In this document: positions 32,939-39,537 of the stretch, piece after piece
Layout: the number at the start of each line of letters is the position of its first letter
Numbering within the stretch: position 1 is the first letter of the stretch
NCBI RefSeq assembly: GCF_007993045.1
Contig: NZ_VOOR01000048.1
Location: forward strand, 1-39,537
Source: Phaeodactylibacter luteus
GTDB lineage: Bacteria; Bacteroidota; Bacteroidia; Chitinophagales; Saprospiraceae
Direction of reading: 5' to 3'
Length of the DNA stretch: 39,537 nucleotides
Notes under the pieces: model-generated
Database searches by the model: none
Told to the model about the DNA's origin: nothing
Seen by the model: only the letters and a program-made list of their open reading frames with translations
Translations under genes and position numbers: made by a program

Positions 32939-34168
32939 ATGCACAAAAAGATGAGGCATTGGAAAAAGCACACCCCGGAGCAGGTCCAAGCCCGGGTTTT
33001 TGAAGCCTTAGCCGGGAATGTAGATTACCGCGAGCGTTCTCCCCTAGGGCTGCCCGCCTCCCACCTCGACGAGAAAGTCTTCACGCCCCAGCCTTCTTTG
33101 CTGCGGGAGGCCCCTTTCCTGAGCACCCTGATACAGAACCCCAATCATATCGGTTGCCATACGCTGGGCGACTCCGAAAGCTTCTTTGCCGGCACACAAG
33201 AACTGGAACGGGAGCTGATCGCGCTTTGTGCGGAGGATATCCTACAAGGCGCCCCTGGCGGTTTTGACGGCTACGTAGCCGCTGGGGGCACAGAGGCCAA
33301 CATTCAGGCAGCCTGGGTTTACCGGAATTACTTCCAGCGGGAAAAAGGGGCGTCAGCTGCTGAGGTGGCCATTCTGACCTCCTCAGATGCGCATTACTCC
33401 ATGCACAAAGCGGCCAACCTGCTGGGCATCCGCCTCTTTGAAGTAGCAGTAGGGGAGGAAGACCGCAGCTTGAGCCGACTGGCGGTAGAACAAGCCATCG
33501 AACGTGCACAGGCAGCAGGCGTCAGGTATTTCATCGTGGTCTGCAATATGATGACCACCATGTTTGGCTCGGTAGACAAGGCAAGCGTATACTTAGAGGC
33601 CCTCCAAAAGGCAGGAGCATCGTTCAAAATGCACGTCGATGGCGCTTATGGCGGCTTTTTCTTCCCTTTTTCGGAGGTCGCCCATGATCTGCACTTTGGC
33701 AATGAGGCCATTTCTTCCATTACCCTCGACGCGCACAAAATGGTACAGGCGCCTTATGGCACGGGCATTTTCCTGGCTAGGAAAGGCTTGATGAAGTATG
33801 CTTATACGGAAGAGGCGCAGTACGTACAAGGGCTGGATGCCACCCTTTCCGGCAGCCGCTCGGGAGCCAACGCTATTTCAGTGTGGATGATCCTGATGAC
33901 CTACGGCCCTCATGGCTGGCACGAAAAAATCCACATCCTTAATTACCGTACTGCATGGCTCTGCCGGCAGCTTAGCGAAAAGAAGGTGCCATTTTACCGC
34001 CATCCGGGCTCTAATATTGTCACGGTAAAGTCATCGGCTGTCAAGGCCGAAGCTGCCCGCAAGTATTCTCTGATCCCGGACAGCCATGGCCAGCCATCAT
34101 GGTACAAATTTGTAGTCATGGACCATGTGACCATAGACCGGCTGGGAGCGTGCCTGCAGGAGCTGTAG
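32939..34168 (+). CDS. PLP-dependent group II decarboxylase-like protein
   Basis: A 409-residue fold-type I PLP enzyme of the glutamate/tyrosine/DABA decarboxylase (group II) family. The Schiff-base Lys267 is in TLDAHKMVQAPYGTG; Asp234 in HVDGAYGG contacts the PLP ring nitrogen; GGTEANIQA (about 120-128) and SDAHYSMHKAANLLG are typical phosphate/ring contacts. It is shorter than GadB and resembles MfnA-type or uncharacterised decarboxylases, so the amino-acid substrate cannot be named. It is a single-gene unit behind a strong palindrome, implying control by a small-molecule-responsive repressor. ATG 32939 (MHKKMRHWKK); a second ATG at codon 5 is possible. Converges on queA with four bases between stops. 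Confidence 0.85.
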   Translation: MHKKMRHWKKHTPEQVQARVFEALAGNVDYRERSPLGLPASHLDEKVFTPQPSLLREAPFLSTLIQNPNHIGCHTLGDSESFFAGTQELERELIALCAEDILQGAPGGFDGYVAAGGTEANIQAAWVYRNYFQREKGASAAEVAILTSSDAHYSMHKAANLLGIRLFEVAVGEEDRSLSRLAVEQAIERAQAAGVRYFIVVCNMMTTMFGSVDKASVYLEALQKAGASFKMHVDGAYGGFFFPFSEVAHDLHFGNEAISSITLDAHKMVQAPYGTGIFLARKGLMKYAYTEEAQYVQGLDATLSGSRSGANAISVWMILMTYGPHGWHEKIHILNYRTAWLCRQLSEKKVPFYRHPGSNIVTVKSSAVKAEAARKYSLIPDSHGQPSWYKFVVMDHVTIDRLGACLQEL

Positions 34169-34172
34169 GCCG

Positions 34173-35408
34173 TTACCGCACGCCCTGCCCCAGCAGCAGG
34201 CTGCTGTCTCCATAACTGAGGAAGCGGAAGCTGTTGTCCAAGGCATATTGGTAGGCGGCCTTCCAGTCTTTGCCGATAAGGGCAGCAATCAAGAGGAGCA
34301 AAGTTGACCTTGGCTGGTGGAAGTTGGTGATCATGCCACTACAGATGCGGAAGGTGTACCCAGGGGCGATGATCAGGCGGGTAAAGCCCTGAAGATGTTC
34401 CTGCCCGTTAACTTTGAGGTGCTCCACAGTAGCGCGGAGCGCTTCGGCCGGCGCAACATCGGGCTTCCCTTCATAAGGCTCCCACTGCCCAACGGAGGCG
34501 AAGGGCGCTGCCCCCCCATCTAAGACCTTACGGCCGTGCCAGTACAGGCTCTCCAGCAGCCGGGTGCTGGTAGTGCCCACCGGGATGACCGGATGGCCAG
34601 CTTCGAGGTGAGCGGCGAGCTGTTGCAGGGTATCTGGGTGGATGAAGATGCTCTCCTCGTGCATGTGATGCCCTTCGAGCCGGTCGGCGGTCACGGGCTT
34701 GAAAGTGCCTGCCCCGACATGAAGGGTGACAAACGCCCGTTGGGCCCCTTGCTTCTCAAGCTCGCGCAGCACCTCATCTGTAAAATGCAGCCCTGCAGTG
34801 GGCGCTGCCACAGAGCCTTCCTCTTCGGCGTAAACCGTTTGGTAGCGGTCTTCATCTTCCGGGGTGTTCTCCCGGTTGAGGTAAGGGGGCAGGGGGATAA
34901 TGCCAGCCGCTGCGAGCAGTTCCCCAAACGCTAAAGTGGGGTCATCCCATTCGAAGCGGATCTCAAAGGCATCTGCTGTGCGCCCAATGCGGGTAGCGGA
35001 TAGGTTTACTTCCCCGGAAGGGCCTGCCACGGTTTTAGCAATTTCCCCGCTCTTCCAGCGGCGGTTGCCGCCCACCATGCATTTCCAGTGTACAGCTTGG
35101 GTGGAGGAAAAGCTCTGCTGATGCTCTGCCGGCGACAGGGGCTCCAAGCAGAGGATCTCCAGAGGTTTGCCGTTGGGCAGGGCAAAGTGGAGGCGGGCAT
35201 GGATTACCCGCGTATTGTTGAAAACCAGCAAAGCTTGTTCTGGCAGTAAGCCGGGCAGCTCCCGGAAAACACCATGGGACAGGTGCCCATTTTTGTAGAT
35301 CAGGAGCTTGGAAGCATCACGTTGTTCCAGAGGGAATTTAGCGATGCGTTCTTCCGGCAGATCGTAGTTGTACTCGTTGATGTCAATTTCTTGAGGGCGC
35401 ACAAGCAT
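34173..35408 (-). CDS. queA: S-adenosylmethionine:tRNA ribosyltransferase-isomerase
   Basis: A 411-residue cytoplasmic enzyme that transfers ribosyl from SAM to preQ1 in tRNA, making epoxyqueuosine. Family signatures: YDLPEERIAKFPLEQRDASKL (N-terminus), FNNTRVIHARL, PTAGLHFTDEVL, TLHVGAGTFKPV and the C-terminal ITNFHQPRSTLLLLIAALIG. Slightly longer than E. coli QueA (356 aa), with a longer region near 115-135. Starts 15 bp after the metH stop, so the two are one operon; co-location links a SAM consumer to methionine regeneration. ATG 35408 yields MLVRPQEIDINEYNYDLP. Confidence 0.96.
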   Translation of the reverse strand: MLVRPQEIDINEYNYDLPEERIAKFPLEQRDASKLLIYKNGHLSHGVFRELPGLLPEQALLVFNNTRVIHARLHFALPNGKPLEILCLEPLSPAEHQQSFSSTQAVHWKCMVGGNRRWKSGEIAKTVAGPSGEVNLSATRIGRTADAFEIRFEWDDPTLAFGELLAAAGIIPLPPYLNRENTPEDEDRYQTVYAEEEGSVAAPTAGLHFTDEVLRELEKQGAQRAFVTLHVGAGTFKPVTADRLEGHHMHEESIFIHPDTLQQLAAHLEAGHPVIPVGTTSTRLLESLYWHGRKVLDGGAAPFASVGQWEPYEGKPDVAPAEALRATVEHLKVNGQEHLQGFTRLIIAPGYTFRICSGMITNFHQPRSTLLLLIAALIGKDWKAAYQYALDNSFRFLSYGDSSLLLGQGVR

Positions 35409-35423
35409 TACGGTATTGAAGGG

Positions 35424-38400
35424 TTAAACGTCATAATTCAAGACGGGGGCGAGCCAGCGTTCGGCTTCTTCCAGGCTCATGCCTTTGCGCTCGGCGTAGT
35501 CTTCCACCTGGTCTTTGCTGATTTGGCCCAAGCCAAAGTATTTGGATTCCGGATGGGCAAAGTACCACCCACTGACAGATGCGGCCGGGTACATGGCATA
35601 GCTTTCGGTCAGGGTGATGCCCGTATGCCGCTCCACATCTAGCAGCTGCCAGAGGGTGCCCTTTTCGGTATGCTCAGGGCAGGCCGGGTAGCCCGGGGCG
35701 GGGCGTATGCCAGTGTAGGATTCGGCAATGAGCGCATCGTTGTCCAGGTTCTCCTCAGCGGCGTAGCCCCAGAACTCTCTGCGCACCCGCTCGTGCATGC
35801 GCTCAGCCAGTGCTTCTGCCAGGCGGTCTGCCAAGGCTTTTAGCATAATGGCGTGGTAATCATCGTGGTCGGCTTCAAAACGCTTGATGTGCGCTTCAAT
35901 GCCCACACCTGCAGTCACGGCAAAGGCTCCTATATAGTCTTCTCCAGCGGCGGCAGGGCGCACGAAATCAGAAAGGGCATAATTGGGCTGCCCGGGGGCT
36001 TTTTGCCGCTGCTGCCGCAAAAAGTAGAGCGAGGCCTCAAGCTCCTGCCTGTCTTCGTCTTTGTAGATGGCCACCGTTTCGTCCCCAGTAGCGTTTGCCG
36101 GGAAAAGCCCAATAATGGCTTTGGCCTGCAGCCACCGCTCATCGATGATCTGCCGGAGCATGCTGCGGGCATCGTTGTACAGCTTCTGCGCTTCTTTGCC
36201 GACCACCTCATCTTGCAAAATGGCAGGGAACTTGCCTGCCAGCTGCCAGCTGGTGAAAAATGGCGTCCAATCGATATAAGCAGTTAGCTCTTCTATGCTG
36301 TAATCCTCAAAGACTTGTACGCCAAGCTGCCGGGGGGCGATAGCCGGGGCTGCTGCCCAGTCTGGAGTGAAAGCGTTGGCCCTGGCTTTGTTCAGGGTAA
36401 GGTATTTTTTATTAGACTTGCGGTTGCCCCTGAGCGTACGCACCCGGTCATAGTCTTTTCGGATGTCAAGGATGTAGTTGCTACGGCTGTTTTCGTCCTC
36501 GCTCAGCAAGTTGCTGACCACCGTCACGCTCCGGCTGGCATCGAGCACATGCACTACCGGCCCCGAGTATTGCGGCTCAATCTTTACGGCAGTGTGGGTC
36601 TTTGAGGTGGTCGCCCCGCCAATAAGCAGCGGCAGTTGCATCTGCCTGCGCTCCATTTCCTTGGCGATGTGCACCATCTCATCCAGAGAAGGGGTGATCA
36701 GGCCACTGAGCCCGATGACATCAGCGCCTACCTCTACGGCTTTGGCCAGTATTTTTTCTGCCGGCACCATTACGCCCATGTCTACAATATCATAGTTGTT
36801 GCAGCCTAAGACTACCCCAACGATATTTTTGCCAATGTCATGCACATCCCCTTTTACGGTAGCGAGGAGGACTTTCCCTTTGGCACTTCCTGCGCCCTCC
36901 GCTTTGGCCGCTTCAATATAGGGCGTGAGGTAGGCCACCGCTTTCTTCATGACCCGGGCGCTTTTGACGACCTGCGGCAGGAACATTTTCCCGGAGCCGA
37001 AGAGGTCGCCTACGACGTTCATCCCGTCCATCAAGGGCCCTTCAATGACATCAAGTGGGGCCGGGAGCGTTTGCCGGGCCTCTTCCGCATCGGCCTCAAT
37101 GAACTCCGTAATCCCTTTGACCAAGGCATGCTCAATGCGCTTGCCCAGGGGCCATTCCCGCCAGGCGAGGTCTTTTTTCATCGTGCGGCCGCCATCCCCT
37201 TTTATGCTTTCCGCAAACTCGGTCAGGCGCTCGGTGGCATCTTCCCTCCGGTTGAAGAGCACGTCTTCTACCCGTTGTAAAAGCTCTTTGGGGATGTCGT
37301 CATAGATTTCCATCATGCCTGCATTGACGATGCCCATGTCCATGCCGGCCTTCACGGCGTGGTAAAGGAAAGCGGAGTGCATCGCCTCCCGCACGGTGTT
37401 GTTCCCGCGGAAAGAGAAGCTGATATTGCTGACCCCGCCGCTCACTTTAGCGCCGGGGCAGCGGGCTTTGATCTGCCGGGTCGCCTCGATAAAGTGTATG
37501 GCGTACTCGTTGTGCTCCTCTATGCCTGTAGCTACTGCGAAGATATTGGGGTCGAAGATGATATCCTGTGGGCGGAAACCGACCTGCTGTGTGAGGATGT
37601 CGTAAGCCCGTGCACAAATCTCTACCTTGCGCTCAGTCGTATCCGCCTGGCCCTGCTCATCGAAAGCCATGACAACGGCTGCTGCGCCATAGCGGCGCAC
37701 GAGTTTCGCCTGTTGGATGAAGGCTTCTTCCCCTTCTTTCAGGGAAATGGAATTGACGATGCACTTGCCCTGCACACATTTCAGCCCGGCTTCGATGACG
37801 GAAAACTTGGAAGAGTCGATCATAATGGGCAGGCGCGCAATATCGGGCTCTGCCATAAGGAGGTTGAGAAAGGTGACCATGGCCTGTTCAGAGTCGAGCA
37901 GGCCTTCGTCCATATTGATGTCAATGACCTGTGCACCGCCTTCCACCTGTTGCAGCGCAACCGAGAGCGCTTCGGTATAGTCTCCGTTTTTGATCAAGCG
38001 GGCAAACTTGCGGGAGCCAGTGACATTAGTCCGTTCGCCCACATTCACGAAGTTGGTCTCTGGGCGGATGATGAGGGGCTCAAGCCCGCTGAGCATGGTA
38101 TATCCCGGTTGGCTGGGTATAGCCCGCGGAGGCACCCCTTTGACTGCCTCTGCCATATGCTGAATATGGTCAGGTGTAGTGCCACAGCAGCCGCCGATGA
38201 TGTTGACAAAGCCGCTTTCCGCAAAGTCGCGGATATATTGTTGCATTTCCTCAGGCTGCTGATCGTATTCCCCAAACTCGTTGGGCAGCCCGGCGTTGGG
38301 GTAAGCGCTGATGTAGCAGTCGGCTATATTGCTCAGGGCTTCTACGTGCGGCCGCATCTCCTCAGCCCCAAGGGCACAGTTGAGCCCAACGCTGAGCAGG

Positions 38401-39101
38401 GGCATGTGGCTGACAGAAATCCAAAAGGCTTCTGCTGTCTGCCCGGAAAGGGTACGCCCGCTCGCATCGGTGATGGTGCCCGATACCATAATGGGCAGTT
38501 GTATGCCCCGCTCATCAAATAGCTGATCGATGGCGAACAAGGCCGCTTTGGCATTGAGGGTATCGAATACGGTCTCTACCAAAATGATATCCGCGCCTCC
38601 GTCGACTAGCCCCCTTACCTGCTCGTAGTATGCTTCCTTCAGCTCATCGAAGGATGTTGCCCGGTAGCCGGGGTCATTGACATCGGGCGACATAGAGGCG
38701 GTCTTGTTGGTCGGGCCCATAGCGCCTGCGACGAAGCGCGGCTGCTCCGGGGTTTTTGCGCTATACTCAGCAGCTGCTTTGCGGGCCACACGAGCCGCTT
38801 CCTTATTGATCTCGTAGGCGTAGGCCTCCATGCCGTAGTCGGCTTGGGCAATGCTCGTACCGCTAAAAGTGTTGGTCTCGATGATGTCAGCGCCTGCTTC
38901 CAGGTAAGCCTTGTGTATGGCTTCGATGATATCGGGCTGTGTGATGGATAGGATATCGTTGTTGCCTTTAATGTCCATAGGCCAATCGGCAAATCGCTCT
39001 CCTCTGTAGTCTTTTTCTTCTAGGCGGTACTCTTGGATCATGGTGCCCATTGCTCCGTCTATGACCAAAATGCGTTGCTGGAGCAGTTCGTATACTGACA
39101 T
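35424..39101 (-). CDS. metH: Cobalamin-dependent methionine synthase, full length
   Basis: A 1225-residue enzyme transferring the methyl group of 5-methyltetrahydrofolate to homocysteine via cob(I)alamin. All four modules are present. The homocysteine domain has zinc ligands Cys242 (LNCALG), Cys305 and Cys306 (GGCCGTT); the pterin domain (about 340-620) carries [12 protein letters not shown]. The cap and B12 domain have [11 protein letters not shown] with cobalt-ligand His754, and the C-terminal AdoMet-activation domain has [15 protein letters not shown] near 1135. Length matches E. coli MetH (1227). ATG 39101 gives [20 protein letters not shown]. It heads a metH-queA operon. The enzyme needs B12, so the cell must import or make cobalamin. 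Confidence 0.98.
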   Translation of the reverse strand: MSVYELLQQRILVIDGAMGTMIQEYRLEEKDYRGERFADWPMDIKGNNDILSITQPDIIEAIHKAYLEAGADIIETNTFSGTSIAQADYGMEAYAYEINKEAARVARKAAAEYSAKTPEQPRFVAGAMGPTNKTASMSPDVNDPGYRATSFDELKEAYYEQVRGLVDGGADIILVETVFDTLNAKAALFAIDQLFDERGIQLPIMVSGTITDASGRTLSGQTAEAFWISVSHMPLLSVGLNCALGAEEMRPHVEALSNIADCYISAYPNAGLPNEFGEYDQQPEEMQQYIRDFAESGFVNIIGGCCGTTPDHIQHMAEAVKGVPPRAIPSQPGYTMLSGLEPLIIRPETNFVNVGERTNVTGSRKFARLIKNGDYTEALSVALQQVEGGAQVIDINMDEGLLDSEQAMVTFLNLLMAEPDIARLPIMIDSSKFSVIEAGLKCVQGKCIVNSISLKEGEEAFIQQAKLVRRYGAAAVVMAFDEQGQADTTERKVEICARAYDILTQQVGFRPQDIIFDPNIFAVATGIEEHNEYAIHFIEATRQIKARCPGAKVSGGVSNISFSFRGNNTVREAMHSAFLYHAVKAGMDMGIVNAGMMEIYDDIPKELLQRVEDVLFNRREDATERLTEFAESIKGDGGRTMKKDLAWREWPLGKRIEHALVKGITEFIEADAEEARQTLPAPLDVIEGPLMDGMNVVGDLFGSGKMFLPQVVKSARVMKKAVAYLTPYIEAAKAEGAGSAKGKVLLATVKGDVHDIGKNIVGVVLGCNNYDIVDMGVMVPAEKILAKAVEVGADVIGLSGLITPSLDEMVHIAKEMERRQMQLPLLIGGATTSKTHTAVKIEPQYSGPVVHVLDASRSVTVVSNLLSEDENSRSNYILDIRKDYDRVRTLRGNRKSNKKYLTLNKARANAFTPDWAAAPAIAPRQLGVQVFEDYSIEELTAYIDWTPFFTSWQLAGKFPAILQDEVVGKEAQKLYNDARSMLRQIIDERWLQAKAIIGLFPANATGDETVAIYKDEDRQELEASLYFLRQQRQKAPGQPNYALSDFVRPAAAGEDYIGAFAVTAGVGIEAHIKRFEADHDDYHAIMLKALADRLAEALAERMHERVRREFWGYAAEENLDNDALIAESYTGIRPAPGYPACPEHTEKGTLWQLLDVERHTGITLTESYAMYPAASVSGWYFAHPESKYFGLGQISKDQVEDYAERKGMSLEEAERWLAPVLNYDV

Positions 39102-39357
39102 GGCTGATGAATTTGCTGGTGATGTAGCTGGATTAGCGCTTGTTTGGACTTTAGTGATCGGGTTGTCCCGCTAGACAGCGGGGCGATTTTTGGCTTATGC
39201 TTTGTTCCGAAAACCCCTCCCGCTTTTTACAGATAGTAATAAAGTGGGATTGGGCTTTCCTGCCTTGCTTAACCAAAAAACTGCATGTTCTCGCCGAGAA
39301 GACCAAAGTTCAAACAGGCTCATAACAACAAGTGTTGGATTGAGGTTGGCAAAGGTA
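39102..39357 (-). promoter_or_regulatory. metH: metH leader and -7 element
   Basis: Minus strand: TACCTTTG (complement of 39350-39357) fits the Bacteroidota -7 consensus; no clear -33 TTG at normal spacing. A transcript from here would have a leader of about 240 nt with hairpins TTCTC-GGC-GAGAA (near 39300) and CCCGCT-GTCT-AGCGGG (near 39170). I see no cobalamin box or SAM-I core in it. A short open frame (39195-39398) here has no protein-like features. Confidence 0.5.
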
Positions 39358-39425
39358 AGGAATAATGGAAACCCGGCTGCTGGCCGGAGGTAATACATAT
39401 GTCAGGAGTTACGGCCTTCAGCTGG

Positions 39426-39475
39426 ATGGGCACAAACCAAAATATCGCAGCCGTTGATGCTTTTCGGGCTCTAGT
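39426..39475 (+). repeat. Isolated upstream module of the dispersed repeat
   Basis: CAAACCAAAATATCGCAGCC and GTTGATGCTTTTCGGGCT match the module that precedes the core in copies B and C. No core follows before the window ends at 39537, so it is either a solo module or a longer spacing variant. The last 60 bases hold nothing else recognisable. Confidence 0.6.
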
Positions 39476-39537
39476 GCCTCAATCCATAAATCCTTGCCAC
39501 CCCAAGTTTCGTTCTTTTCCGCCTACTCTTCGTTAAA

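Noticed and set aside
37359-38522. 387-codon open frame on the plus strand
   Set aside because: Lies wholly antisense to metH and has no recognisable domains; a shadow of GC-biased codon use in metH.
39102-39357. Cobalamin riboswitch before metH
   Set aside because: No B12-box-like segment or surrounding arms could be identified by eye.
1-39537. CRISPR arrays, tRNA or rRNA genes, insertion sequences with transposase
   Set aside because: No regularly spaced short repeats, cloverleaf sequences, rRNA-like stretches or transposase motifs were seen in either strand.

Overview
The window looks like chromosomal DNA of a fairly GC-rich Bacteroidota member. It is probably Saprospiria-like, but that placement is inference from the gene set. 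The evidence is three genes ending in type IX secretion system (T9SS) C-terminal sorting domains, a TamL-type lipoprotein homologue of BamA/TamA, endonuclease III and M23 peptidases of Bacteroidota flavour, and promoters of the Bacteroidota form TTG-N16..19-TAnnTTTG (clearest before purM and the cohesin gene). No rRNA, tRNA, CRISPR array, transposase or phage gene was seen.

Layout. 1-10.0 kb holds secreted T9SS cargo: the 3' part of a HYR-repeat protein, a tandem paralogue carrying a metzincin protease domain, and a protein with four cohesin-like domains and a dockerin-like insert. A cytoplasmic helical protein of unknown role lies between them on the minus strand. 10.2-18.7 kb: a small exported protein, a membrane-anchored M23 peptidase, purM, nth, a DUF3817 membrane protein, a tamL-like gene and a SpoU/TrmH methyltransferase. 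18.7-24.4 kb: minus-strand trpS, FAH-family hydrolase and metK, then two small exported proteins and an RluA-type pseudouridine synthase. 24.4-28.0 kb: an unusual RibF-glycosyltransferase fusion, diverging from an mrp plus NifU-like Fe-S pair. 28.3-32.6 kb: a minus-strand run of M50-CBS protease, DUF2520 protein, a small protein and a GlgX-like debranching enzyme. 32.9-39.1 kb: a PLP decarboxylase behind a strong palindromic operator, converging on a metH-queA pair.

Functional themes. metK makes S-adenosylmethionine (SAM), metH regenerates methionine, and queA and the TrmH-like protein consume SAM, so methyl-group metabolism recurs, though the genes are in separate units. Two Fe-S assembly genes are adjacent. 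The rest is housekeeping.

The most striking unexplained structure is a dispersed intergenic repeat: five copies of a core of about 100-160 bp, in both orientations, two of them (and one isolated fragment near the window end) with an extra upstream module. It has hairpins whose stems are kept while the loops, and in one copy the whole stem sequence, change. It produces spurious 'hypothetical protein' reading frames. Other points of note are the 99% identical 730-bp 3' ends of the two left-hand paralogues, the RibF-glycosyltransferase fusion, and a 32-bp MarR/SlyA-like palindrome before the decarboxylase.
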